Positions 49,606 through 61,000 are shown, counted from the stretch's first letter. The stretch is 64,000 nucleotides of DNA from Mesostigma viride (GCA_009746045.1 RPFO01000084.1:77501-141500), one strand, 5' to 3'. Made by a program: numbers and translations. The notes: generated from the sequence alone by a model not told the origin.

Positions 49606-51858
49606 CCAGCGGCAAACTGTCAGGGGGAAGTCGACGCACCTCCTCCATCAACCGGCGCGCGACAAACACAGCCATGACAGTGTTACGACCACGACGGAAA
49701 CCCATCTGAGACTCACCCAGGTGTGGGTCCAGCGCGGCGCGGAGCCTGTGCAGCATCATGCGCATGAAGACCTTCAGCGCGGCGCTCTGGAGGCAGACAC
49801 CCCGGTAGTTACCGGGGTCAGCAGCAGAGCCCTTCTTGTACAGCATGACGCGGATGGCCGTCTGCCACTCAGCAGGCGGAGGCTCGTCAGAGAGCAGGAC
49901 ACGGTTGCAGAACGCCAGCAGAAGATCCCTAACCGCCAGATCAGGGGTCTTCAGCAGCTCAGCAGAAAGGTGGTCGGCACCGACCGCTGCGTCGTACCGC
50001 AGGCGAGCAAGGGCGCCGTCCAATTCCTTCAAAGTGAAGGGGGGGACGACGTCGTCAGTGGCAAGGCAGCCCTCCTGCAAGGCGGGGACTTGGTAGTCCG
50101 CGGCCGAGGAGGGGGCGCTGGCGGCGCGGCGGGGGTCCGGCGACCCCGAGGCGGGCGGCCGTCTCGGGGTGAAGCGGCGGGGGGGGGCGCGAGCCCCACC
50201 GGTCAAGGAAACATTGTGGGCCAACCAGCGGTCAAGGCTTACCGGCGCCGTGCCGTCCCCCGTGTGCTCCACCGGGGTGCGCTGCCGCCGTCCGCCGAGC
50301 CGGTCGAGGTGGTACCACATGTCCTTGCCCTGGTTGCGAGCCTGGCAGGCCTTGGCATCCGCGATGCACTGGGCCGCCTCCGCGTCCTGAGCGTGCTCGT
50401 AGGCCTCCACAAGGGCGGCCTGGAGCAGTGGTTTCTGCAGCGGGTCCCGGTTACGCTTGAGGCGGTGCCGGGCGGCCAAGACCTTGGGGTCCTGGCGGTA
50501 GAGCGGGCCGGGGCGGCGGCGGGGCATGACCGGCAGGTGCCGGGCCGCCAGCAACGGGGCACGGGCCGCAAAGCCCGCAAAAATGGCTGCGTTGGGGGCA
50601 CCATTGTCCAGCTCGTCGACGTCCGCCCGGGCGTCCAGGGCCGACAGGTACTTCCGTCGGCACCAGTTCCGCTCGTGCTCGGCGTCCGTCCAGTCCTCAG
50701 GATCTCCCTTGACCGGACGTAGAGCAGACCAGTCAGGGCGGACCACTGGGGCGCGGCGCGCGGGGACGTGGAACCGGAGCCGAAGGGTCGCGCGCACCAA
50801 CCGGTGGTCAGAGCACACCGTCGGCGTGTCAAACACTCGGGTGTCCAGGACCGAGGTGCACCTGGACTGCCGTACCACCACGTAGTCCAAACAGGCCTGA
50901 CGGCCGTTAGGACCACGAAAAGTGACCAAGTCCTGTGAGGGACGTTGGAAGTGGCAGTTGACAGCAACCATCCCGCTATCCCGCAAAAAGGCAGAAAACA
51001 GGGGAGTGTTGTCGTTAGCAGTAGTGTCAGCAGGCGCAAAGCGGCTGCCAGCAGTGCCCACGGGGAGCGTGGCATTGGCGTCGAGCAGCATAACCAAAAA
51101 GTGGCGGGCCGGGGTGACCCTCTCAAGGTCATGCAAGGATTCGAAGAACTCCTCACGGGCCGAATCAGTAGACCACTGTGGGGTGCATAGCCCACCCCCA
51201 CCGTGAGGTGGTGTTTAGACCGCCCCTCGACAGAGGTGAAATGTGCTACCATAAGGCGTGGGGTTAGAAACTTAAGCGTGCTGAGGCTAGCAACTGCTAG
51301 CGGCGAACACAAAAGACCAACACCACCTTGGCCAGACGTACCGCTGCCAGCGAAGTAAAACCGCCAGCCACCCGCCAAGCGAGCAGTGTTCACCATGCCA
51401 AGTGGCACCGTGCGGCGGTGTTCCTGGACGCCCAATATAGATACACGATGCTCAATGCAGAATGCGACTAGCTCCTCTACCCGGTAGCTATGGTCGTCAT
51501 CTAGCAATGTGCGGGTGTTAAAAGTGGCAAGGGCCAAGGATGCCTGCTGGCCCACCAGGGGAGGACGACGATGGATGATGGGGGTGGATGCGGCGGGGGG
51601 TGGAGGTGGTGGTGGGGGTGAAACGGAGGGGGGAAGGGAAGCGGTGGAAATAGTGCTTTTCATCGCATTTATTTTGTCCTGCAGGCGTAGGATGCGAGCC
51701 TGCCGCCTGCTCTGGGTATTCGGGGATGCTTGCGCAACGCAGAGGCGTAGGAAATCTAGCATGCGTTGGGTGTTGCTAATCTTGCTGCTGAGAGCTGTCG
51801 TTCTAGCCCGAGATACCGGCACCACCATGTGTCTCAGTCGACTGTTAGGTCGATGCAT
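49601..51858 (-). pseudogene. L1-like ORF2: AP endonuclease plus truncated RT
   Basis: First frame (51858 to about 51180) has a Pro-rich leader, then LALATFNTRTLL, VSILGVQEHR (catalytic Glu) and GGVGLLCSPL and ends its match at VGVGYAPHSG. A frameshift leads to the second frame with LLDANATLP, ACLDYVVVRQ and TVCSDHRLV, the last endonuclease motifs. The linker follows (DMWYHLDRLGGRRQRTP), then RT blocks YKKGSAADPGNYRGVCLQSA and GESQMGFRRGRNTVMAVFVA. Everything from RT motif A through the YADD box is deleted, so it cannot make cDNA. Confidence 0.87.
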
Positions 51859-51932
51859 GGTAGTGGAACGGGACTGTTTAGAGGCTGTCTCCGAAGCCTG
51901 TTAGCCGCGAGCCGACGAGGAAGGTTGTCTAC

Positions 51933-53151
51933 CTACTGGTCACCACCAGGGGCAGCACGCTTCTCACCACGAGACTCACTACGAGACTCCTTACGAGACT
52001 CTGCACCCGTGGTGTTAATCTCAACACCGTCAAAGGAGGCAACCCAGCGACCATCCGACTTCAAACGCATCTGCACACGCTTCCCTCCCTTTACGTACCC
52101 ATCCCGGATGGCCACGACGTTCGCGTGATTCCAGACCTTGCTCCTTGCCGCCAGCTGTACAGGGGTGTAGTCCTCGTCCATGCTGATGAGGCTGCCCTTG
52201 AGCAGGCGACGGGCGCCCATGACCCGTTTCTGGTCGTTCACAGTGGCCATGGTGACCAGGACCAGGCCACCTGGGCCTGGCAGGCGGTTTGCCCTTTCAA
52301 TGGTCACGTGATCGCGCAGCTGCAGCAACCCCAAGAACATGGGGCCCCGCAAGGCCTCGGTAAGTGCTTGTGCGGTGTCATGCTTGCCCTCCACATGCTT
52401 GAGAATGATATTGCGTTGGCGGAGCTGAGCCACATTCTGTGACGCGACTGCGGTGGCAGCTGACTTAGCCGCCTGGGCGACTATGGCATCCAGGTTCTTC
52501 CCCGCCGCATCCGCGAACGTGACCCGCTTGGGGGGGGAGGTGGCCATGGCCGCCTTTAATTCCAGCAATGTGGCTTGGGTGACAGCAGAGTTAGCAGCCA
52601 AAGACTTGAGCGCACCTTGCACAGACTTGAGCTCAGAGGTGAGCGCCTGCAGCTCGGTGGAGTCGGCTGCGCCGGCAGGGGTGTCGGCATCGGCCGAGGT
52701 GTCGGATGCCGGCGGCCGCGATGGGCGCCAGCGGTTCGCAGAGTTCAGGGCAGCATGTAAAGAGGCAGGACATGCGTAGCTGGTCGTCGCCCCAGTGCTG
52801 CCACCCCTCGGGGGGGTCATCCACAACTGCGCCGGTGTGGGGGTGGCGGATGTCTTCGTCGTCGGCGTATCGAAGTTTGAGGATTTGCAGCACGTTGCCG
52901 ACCGGCATGGTGAAAATTGCCGCAATGTCGGCCGGTTGCAGGCGATCGAGGCTTGTATATTTGGTTAAATCAGACGGTGAGGGCGGTGACGTTTCAGGCG
53001 GGGGGGTAGCCTCGGTGGCCATGGAAGTGATTTCCGTGGTACGCGGCTTCTTGGGAGCGGCGGGAGCGGTGCCGGCGAGGGGGCTGGCTGCGGCAAGAAT
53101 GTCTTCCAGCGAGCGGTTTTCTGGGGCGGCAGGTGTCGTAGCGGTCTCCAT
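51933..53151 (-). pseudogene. L1-like ORF1 with one frameshift
   Basis: Starts METATTPAAPENRSLEDIL at 53151. The first frame is good to about DDQLRMS (near 52770); the second frame carries on from CPASLHAALNSANRW to a stop at 51933. It has a Pro/Ala-rich N-terminus, a helical stretch (LQALTSELKSVQGALKSLAA), and an RNA-binding part (RNIILKHVEGKHDTAQALTE) with a C-terminal domain (SLISMDEDYTPVQLAARSKV). Roughly 405 residues once the shift is allowed for. Related in plan but not close in sequence to the ORF1 at 43684. Confidence 0.82.
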
Positions 53152-53531
53152 AGCTACGGGGAAGATGTCGAATGCTGGGCGGGGGGCGCAGGCGTGCTAT
53201 TCACGAAGAGGATGCCGCCATATCGATTCGAAAATAGCGATATCTGCTGGGCAGGCCGAGGTCGAGAACGTACGAAATCGGGGACGATAGCTGCCGGAAA
53301 TTATACCAGCATGTTCGTCGTCAAAAGACGAGTCGAATGCAACAAACCCGACTAAATTTCATGGCCTGAGTCGGAAGTTATGAGCATTCTCGGCAGCCAT
53401 AGCTCGGCAGAATTTTCGCGCCAAGCTAGACCCTGCTAGCTTGTTAACGCCTGCTAACGGAGTCATGTTATAATTTAATTATAATATTTTAATTGTCCTA
53501 GGGAATTAATTAATTGTCCTAGGGAAAATAT

Positions 53532-53601
53532 GCTAAAAATAGCATCTTTTTCTATTTTTAGCACATAACGGGCACCTGCTGGGGGGTTGTACACCCCCCA
53601 G
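53532..53601. repeat. Two adjacent strong hairpins
   Basis: GCTAAAAATAG / CTATTTTTAGC (53532-53542, 53552-53562) and CTGGGGGGT / ACCCCCCAG with loop TGTAC (53579-53601). They precede the ORF1 fragment on the + strand. Confidence 0.75.
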
Positions 53602-53626
53602 TGTTTGGATTTTTATTTTTATATTC

Positions 53627-53932
53627 ATGGTCCCCAATCATCATTGGGCCGCGCTCCCGCTCCTTCTCACCTTTAAGACCCCGGCGGACAAGATTTCTTT
53701 TCTCAGACGCCGCAAGCGGCTCGAGAAGACTCTCTTCACCCTTGATGACGACTTGACCCTGGCGCAGCAACAACGGCGACGGGAGCTATGGCCGACCTAC
53801 CTCCAGCTCCGGCAGACCAAGGCGGGGCAGCCGGTGTACTGGAAGGGGGCGGCCATCTACGTCGGCCACAAGCCCTGGCAGGCGACCCCCCCCCCCCCCG
53901 CGGCCCCAGCGACTCCAGACGCCCCAGCTTAG
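53627..53932 (+). pseudogene. ORF1p C-terminal fragment (second ORF1-only-type element)
   Basis: Reads LPLLLTFKTPADKISFLRRR, TLDDDLTLAQQQRRRELWPT and PVYWKGAAIYVGHKPWQ, then a Pro/Ala tail and stop. It aligns with the end of the 477-residue ORF1 but is clearly diverged. A 3' UTR and TTAA tail follow within 450 bp without any ORF2, as in the HAL1-like copies. Confidence 0.78.
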
Positions 53933-54219
53933 GGGAATACAGCGGTAGTAGTGCAGAATAGATAGACCGTGGCCATGTACATGTACGCCTCCTAGAGGCA
54001 CTATCCCAGCTAAGCCCCGCGCTTTATTTAATCATGTACATGTGTGCCTATGATGTGCCACACTCCAGACGACGCCTAGCCTTATTTAGTAATGTTGTGC
54101 CCATGCAGGGAGTAACTCTCTGCTGAGATGCCATGCCCTAGCTTTTTGTATAGCCATGCTGATCTTCCCCCCCATGACAGGCTCCCCCTTCGCTGGGCAT
54201 AGCTTGAAGATCATAAGGA

Positions 54220-54376
54220 TGCAAGTGCCCTGGTGCACCCAGAGCAAGGGTCCTTTACATTCCCACCCTTGCAGGAAGTAGCTTAGAATGTATGATAGGC
54301 CATATGCCCCTTCTCTGGGCTATGTGCTACATATACTCCCAACGGAGTTATGTTCCTAATTAATTAATTAATTAAT
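54220..54376 (+). mobile_element. Short insert or LINE 3' end with stem-loop and TTAA tail
   Basis: From tgccctggtgcacccagagc to CTCCCAACGGAG (54336-54347) and ttatgttcctaattaattaattaattaa. Matches the 137 bp insert at 60157-60293 from the same first base, which suggests a defined 5' end. Confidence 0.72.
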
Positions 54377-54793
54377 CATCATTGGATATTTATCACATGC
54401 ATAGGTCACCTTGATAGGTATGGTTTCCAGAAAAGTGCACTTTTGGACCGTCGTGTCCCCTTAAATATCAGGATTCTACGGAAAAGCAGGGATGAAATAA
54501 TAATAATGTCTCTTTTCATTGCCTGCATTTGTAGAATGCTGGCCCCACTTCCAATCTAAAAATAAGCAATACCGGTGGACACTTGCCATGTCAACAGCCT
54601 TGCAACAAGGCAGGTCAGTTCCCTCCAGTCTAGCAATTCCATTCCGCATTCCAAACATGATAAACAGGATGCAAAGGCTGCTTACGCACACCCAGCCACA
54701 GGCTAGTTAGCTACACCCAGCCACAGGCTGCGTACGCATACCCAGCGACTGTCACATGACATTGAAAAGTTATGCGTTTCCTTACAGGCCACT
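54377..54793 (-). other. 3' flank of the E2 gene
   Basis: Probable 3' UTR on the minus strand. Contains a small duplication (cacccagccacaggct, 54686 and 54714). No clear polyadenylation signal. Confidence 0.4.
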
Positions 54794-55042
54794 CTACAGC
54801 GCTTTCAGGGCTGCCTCCAACCGTGGCCGCAGCTTTGACAGCATGATGCGGAACCCTTCCGAGCTCGTGTCTTCCTTTCCAGCCTCCCCAGCGGTGGCAC
54901 TGGATGCCGCACTCGCGCCCTCGGATGGCCCGCCGGGCTTGTCGGGCGAACCCACGGGCCTCCCTTGCAGGTACTCGTCGCAGCGCTTGAGGATGGCCCC
55001 TGCCTTGCTCTTGAAATGGAGAGACACAAGCTGCTCAAACGG
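54794..55042 (-). CDS. UBE2O: E2 terminal exon
   Basis: 83 codons including stop TAG, after acceptor gcccacag. [20 protein letters not shown] and [12 protein letters not shown] continue NPPK exactly as HFE.LV..HF...A..IL..C.AYMEG..VGS does in UBC24. The C-terminal helix [19 protein letters not shown] matches the end of UBE2O-type proteins. Confidence 0.93.
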   Translation of the reverse strand, partial: PFEQLVSLHFKSKAGAILKRCDEYLQGRPVGSPDKPGGPSEGASAASSATAGEAGKEDTSSEGFRIMLSKLRPRLEAALKAL

Positions 55043-58000
55043 CTGTGGGCGGCCGGTCAAGGAGGGTGCCGAGGAAGATGACAACCGGTCCCGGCGAAGG
55101 CAGCATAGGTGAGTTGAAGTTTAGTTAATGAGGGGTAGAAGAGGGGGTGGGGTGGGGGGGGGGGGTAGGGGGGTAGATCTCTCATCGTACTACTATATAC
55201 AGCAAGCTCATGACCGTTGTCACCTAATAAGGTGGAGTATACCTGATAATTAGGTAGTGAATCGTGATGCAAAAATCAGCCATTCGACGGGATTTCGGAT
55301 GTCTTCGCAGATCTCAGTGCCGAAGGGTATGAATCCGAGATACAGTATCCACGTGAAGCGCCAGGCGAGCGGCCGCCACAGGCGGCCTTCTCTCCGGAGC
55401 ACAGCGAAGGAGCACCTTACTACCAGGAACAAGGGACGGAAGGAACTTCAGCGGCGACCGGCGAAGGGTGACAGGCCACGGGTAACTAGCCACGGGAAAT
55501 TTCAGTAAGGGACGGAAGGACTTTCAGCGCCCACGGGCCACGGGCAACTAGCGATAGCCACCCCAGCAGCGCACGGTCGGCCCACCACTTTTTACAGCGT
55601 CGCGGGCCCGGCATGATCGTATGGAAAGGACACGCCCGGTAAGCAAACGGCCCTCCCTATCTGCTCCTGACCTGAACACATTGGGAACAGAGCGCCTTGA
55701 AGCCAAATTATGCATGCAACACCGTTCCAAAGCCAGGCAAACAAAAACGCAGCTTACCCAGGCGTCAGACCGGGCGGCACCTTCTTACCCTGAAAGTCGT
55801 CGTCCCAGCAATAACCCTCCGAGAGCTCACGGCACTCGCCAGTCCAGGAGTTCCAAAGACCCATCATCTAATATACAAGCATCGGTCATTTTACCCTCCT
55901 GTCTCTGAGCGTCTAATTATGAAAACGCCGCTTTCCCAACAGGCACGACCAACTGAACATGTGGCTGTCGACAGCCATACCGTCATCCCGCGGCCATTAT
56001 TTGATGTCCCCCCATGCACATATGTCACCGTCGTTTGCGCTCGGTTTTATTTTATTTCGATTCGGGACGCTTTGGAGCGTCGTTGCATGCAATACTATGC
56101 TTCCAGGCCGTCTGTTTGCGTTGTGTTTCGGTCAGCAACGGGGAAGGAAGCCCATTTTGTTCCTTTCCATTCTATTGCCTGCACCCATGCAGTATTTCTC
56201 CATCGTGTTTCCGTCAGCCATGGGAAGGGAGGCACCGTTGGCTTACCGAGCCTCTCCGGTGCATCATTCCCTGTCGTGCAGGTGTGCTTTCGTTCTCCTG
56301 ACTGGGGTCCGTTGTACTTTGACTGGAAATTCTGTGTTGAAAAATGCCCATCAACTGGTTTGTTGGCAGATTCTGGCTGTTGCAGGTACCGCACCTCCAT
56401 ATCTTACACCATTGGAACATAGCTGCAACTACCCCAGGCACCTGCCACCCACCTGACTTGGGCCAGCTCATCCCCGTTCCTGGGTTTGCTACATCTACCT
56501 GGGTTGTTTTGAAAGCAGGTATGCCGCCTGCGGGGGATGGCATGGACACGGCATGCCATGCTGAGCGCCAAGCCCGTGCAAAGGGCCGGGGATAAAAAGA
56601 ACTTTGGAGTTTGTGATTGATTTTGTTGTGTAAAATTTGATGATCAAAGTACATAAGACCTTTGCGGGGAACCTTTTGCATTCTTGATGAATCGGAGTAT
56701 GAATGCATTCATGGAGACATTTGTCGTGTGTTTGAAAAGTCCATCATTGGAACGGTCATGCTTCCACCCACTCTGATAACCAAGCAAACACTCACTCCCC
56801 ACTGGCCAAGCACGGGTCCGCCATACTGACCAAGCTCACGTTCCACCCACTGCCCAAGCAACCACCCAAGGCTGTGTTCAGATGAATTACTTATTTTATT
56901 AATGAATCACCTGTTCTGATCGAGCACAGTGTTCAACACATAAACCGTATACCAACTGTTGTGGTCGTCCAGGTCACCATCACCCACAGGTTCTCCTTCT
57001 GCCAAGTTGCCCTAGCCCCTAAACTGCACTCACCCATGCAACAAAATTTCCGAGCAAACAACCCAACCTTCCAAGCAGATGCCCCTCCGTGCCCCCCCCC
57101 CCCCCTTCATTAATTAAACGCCCCTGGCCCATAGTCTGCATAGGCAGAAGGATTGCAAAAAAGTATGTAACGGTAGGGGCTTGGCCCCTACCGCGTCTAC
57201 TTGTCCTAACACCTATATGAAGCAAACTTCATGACTGTTGGTTGCAAAATTCCTCGATTGGGGAATACTACCCGTGCGAAGCGCCAGGCGCGCCAGCAGG
57301 CACACGGCCGCAGAAGGCGGCCTCCATTAATTTTCAAGGGACGGAAGGAATTTCAGTGGCGAGGGGCGACAGGCGACGGGCGACGGGCCACTAACCACGG
57401 GAACTTGCCATGGGCTATTTCAGCAAGGGACGGAAGCAATTTTAGCAGCGACGGGCGACGGGCGACAGGCGACTACTGTAGCCATGGGCCACTAACCACG
57501 GGCCACTAGCCACGTGCAAGCAGCCACGGCGATCAAGTTCAGCAACGGAGGGACGGAAGGAAACCCTAAACGGGCGACGGGCGACGGGCGATGGGCAACG
57601 GGCGACGGAAATTTAAATAGCACCCAGACTTGGAATAAGAGTCTCATATAGAAATTGCGGCCTGGCCCCTAACAGGTCTGATTGTTGGGGCACGTAATTA
57701 TAGCTCCAACAATGACTGTGTTACTTTTGTTGAGTAGTAAAGGAGAGAATTCAGAGCTTCCAGCTTAGGTAAGGTATAAGTGGGGTTCGTTATGCGTGCG
57801 ATCAGTTCAAAATGGCGGCGCATTTATAACTCAAGGTGTGATAAAGAGAGTAAAACAAACGGACCATCGTCCCGACTCCCTTGTCCTCTTACTGACAGAT
57901 GACTGGTAACATGCTGCCTCCTAGGCTAGCTTCTGCGGACAGAGCACAAGTACTGGTGGCTGGTAGGATCCAATGGTACCGGGGTGCATCACCATCCTGA

Positions 58001-61000
58001 GGGTTGAATGCGACATAAGTTGCCAGCGGGACTGCGCCTACAGTTAATTAAACCTCTTATCTCTCTCACCTTGGGTGGCTTGTGCAGGGATCATCCTAAT
58101 AATCTTAATAACTGATTAGTGATCATCGCCTGCCGCCACCTTGGGCGCGTTGCATGGCACAAGAAGAGGCACCTTCCTGACCATGCTTCTCATCTATCAT
58201 TGGAGATGTGCTGCCCTCACCTTGGGTGGGTTGCGCAACACGTTGAGCATCGTGCGCACGCACAGCAGGTACGTGTTCTCGTTGTACTGCTTGGCGTTCT
58301 TCTCGCCCTCCTGGCTGCCCTTGTGCTTCTCGTAGCTGCGGCATGCGGGGGCGGGGCGCATGTGGATGCGCAAAGCCACGAGGGATAAAGGGCACATGCG
58401 TCACAACCAGGGTGGCGTGCTTCTCCTAGCGGCGGCGGGGTTTGGGACACACATAAAAACACAAAGCCATGAGGCGCAAGGAAAGAAGTAAGGAGAACGA
58501 TAACGAGAGACAAAAGACACATGGCGATAGCTATGAATAAGGAGACATAACAGACTCGAGATGATAGCCATGAATAAGGAGAGATCAAAGACGCGCGATG
58601 ATAGCAATGAATGAGGAGAGATAACAGACGGGCGACGATAGCAATGAATAAGGAGAGATAACAGACGCGCGATGATAGCAATGGTCGGTCTCTTCGCGCT
58701 GGCCGAGGGGGCACACATCAAGTTGCAGGCCAGGGTATAGCATCGAGGCAAATCAGCAAATAGTAAACTAAATGCTGCCAAGTGCCGGCACGCAAATAAA
58801 AAAGCAAAAACGCAGCGCAGCTCCAGCGCAGTTTTGAACTAGGACCTCTGCCACAGATTCCGCGGCTATGGGGGTCTCCTGGCATACACTGCAAGGCATA
58901 GGTCCCATGATGTAAGCTACAAGGTATAAGAAGCGATTGTACAAGTAGCGACCAGGGACAAGTATCCGCAGCATGTGGCCAGCGATTCTGACCGTCACCG
59001 CCCTGGAAACGCGCGGTGAGGGACGCGCGACAGCATCAGACGCACACGGCACAATAACCTACACCAGCCCACACATAGCCTGTCGACCTATGAAAGAGGA
59101 CAGCGAGGCCAAGCAGGCAAAGGGAGGAAGCCGCTAACACACCTATGCCTACACTATGCAGACGAACGGGGAGTTGACTAGTACCGCTTCCACAATGGAA
59201 TGAAAGAGGAACTAGACATTGATAAGGGCGACCTACCCGGCTTCGTTGTAGTATGGTTTCGAGACGAGCACCAGGCCCTGGATGGAGATGAGCACCTGGG
59301 GGACGCAAGTAGTGCAGCCAACATGCAGCGAGCCACGCACACAGGAGTGCAAACAGGTTATGCCAGGTGGGCGTGGCAAGCGAGCAAGCGACAGCATGCC
59401 GTGGGCAACACGGCCATCCGTTCCGGGTACCTCCAGTAGGCTCACCAACACATACTGGTACTGCTCCTTGCCCCCTCCCCCTGCAGGATGCTGAGATCTC
59501 ATCACCGGTAGAACCCCTTTCCCCCTCGGCTGCACTAGGCTCCTGCACTGGCTCCTTGCCCCTCACCTGCAGTGCATCAAGCCTCCACAACCCATGCCAG
59601 TCCCCCCCCCACACCTGCAGTACGTTCTCCACACATCCTCCCTTATGGTTAGCCCCCCATTCCATGCATCCTTTGGCAGACCCCCCTCCCCCTTAAGTAT
59701 ATAAGTACGACTGGATATGAGACAGTGTATTTATACTAACTTCCTTCCCCCTCAACTGCAGTACAGTAAGCTATTAGCAGGGAAAAAAAGTAGTGTGCTG
59801 AGTCACACTCATCCTCACCCGTCCCTTCCCTGTGAATCACCTGCAATATGCTAAGTCACCACACTAATCTTCCCCCTCACCTGCAGTACGCTACTAACAT
59901 CCCCACCATCCCCCCCCCCCCCCCCCCTTTACCTGCAGTATGTTGGAGGAGGACGCGTCCCAGACCTCGGTGCCCCGCCCGCTCCATGTGTTGAGCAGCG
60001 AGAGGCAGACCTTGCCGTTTTCGTACAGGTTGGGGTTGATGCGCAGGCCGCCCGAGTGGTAGTACACCTCCTGCGGCCACTCATGCCCGCCAGCAGGACC
60101 GATGGGAGGTCAGGAGGCCAGTCGTCGGGCACAGGGGCAACCAGATAGACATGGAGTGCCCTGGTGCACCTAGAGCAAGGGTCGTTTACATTCCCACCCT
60201 TGCAGGAAGTAGCTTAGAATGTATGATAGGCCATATGCCCCTTCTCTGGGCTATGTGCTACATATACTCCCAACGGAGTTGTGTTCCTAATTAATAGACA
60301 TGGAGCATACACCGCCTCCCGTGATCATCAGAAAGGGGTGGCAGCCATCCAGCCAACCGCTTGCTATAGCCTCCGCTCGCACTCATCCACCTAGTCGCAC
60401 GAGAATGGCCACGAATGGTGTGGGTTAGCGCTTTAAACCCACACCGTACTGCCCGCATGTGCCAGGTTCATGCCACCACATAGGCGTGTTGCACGCGCGA
60501 GTCCACCGGTGCACCGGAATACAGCGCATATTTGCAGTAAGCTCCATGCACAGATGACTCTTAAAGTAAGCTCCATGCACAGATCACTTCTTATGCGCAG
60601 GTATACATTGCAGACTGGAGATAAACCCTCAGGACAGCTCGACCCCATCGGCAGGCAGACTGTCCAATTCGTCTTCACGTTAGAGAATAGGCCAACTGGA
60701 GATACGCTTCTATCTGCTGGCCGGCCTAGAACTTCCTCATATGTCTGTCATCTGCCCCGACCATTCACAGCCTACCAGATATACTGGACGATTTCCCCGC
60801 CAAGCCTGCCAAACAGAAAGCCACCAAAGCCCCTGCTAATCCTATCGCCCTCCTTTTCCTTTCCCCTATCTCCCTTACATTACAGCGTCCTGTCTCCCTT
60901 ATATTGCCCTACCTCCCAATTGATCCTCTCATTCCTATATGTCGTCTCTTCTTTGTTGCCCGGTCTCCCTTACATTACAGCGTACTGTCCGACGTACGCA

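Larger units (their letters stand above)
49127..53455 (-). mobile_element. Near full-length L1-like LINE lacking the RT core, 4,329 bp
   Basis: Flanked by the 11 bp duplication AACGGAGTCAT (49116-49126, 53456-53466). Minus strand: 5' UTR (53455-53152), ORF1 (53151-51933), ORF2 from 51858 with AP endonuclease and start of RT, then a deletion at about 49605. After it come the ORF2 C-terminal region and stop (about 49600-49260), the 3' UTR, the stem-loop GCTCC-CCAC-GGAGGC (49156-49170) and an attataatttaatttaattt tail. Each ORF also has a frameshift. Confidence 0.9.
37331..53498 (+). mobile_element. Split L1-like LINE (plus strand) holding four large insertions
   Basis: Pieces: about 37331-37545, 42528-43313, 45163-46064, 48698-49126 and 53467-53498. 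They read continuously when the intervening elements are removed: linker (EYFAHLKDQHGKYAW), pre-RT (YTYPALTETLADPNELPLFT), RT (GESQMGFRPGRNTVMAI, FVDFIKAFDSVLWDAL, LIYADDITLI), thumb (LLGSWLPDCEDDMTTRIGMA), 3' UTR, then CTCCCAACGGAG and a catgttataatttaattata tail. The YADD box is intact but frameshifts and small deletions break the ORF. Confidence 0.85.

Noticed and set aside
55697-56456. 241- and 165-codon plus-strand frames
   Set aside because: They lie within E2 intron 6, overlap each other in different frames and have no recognisable domain.
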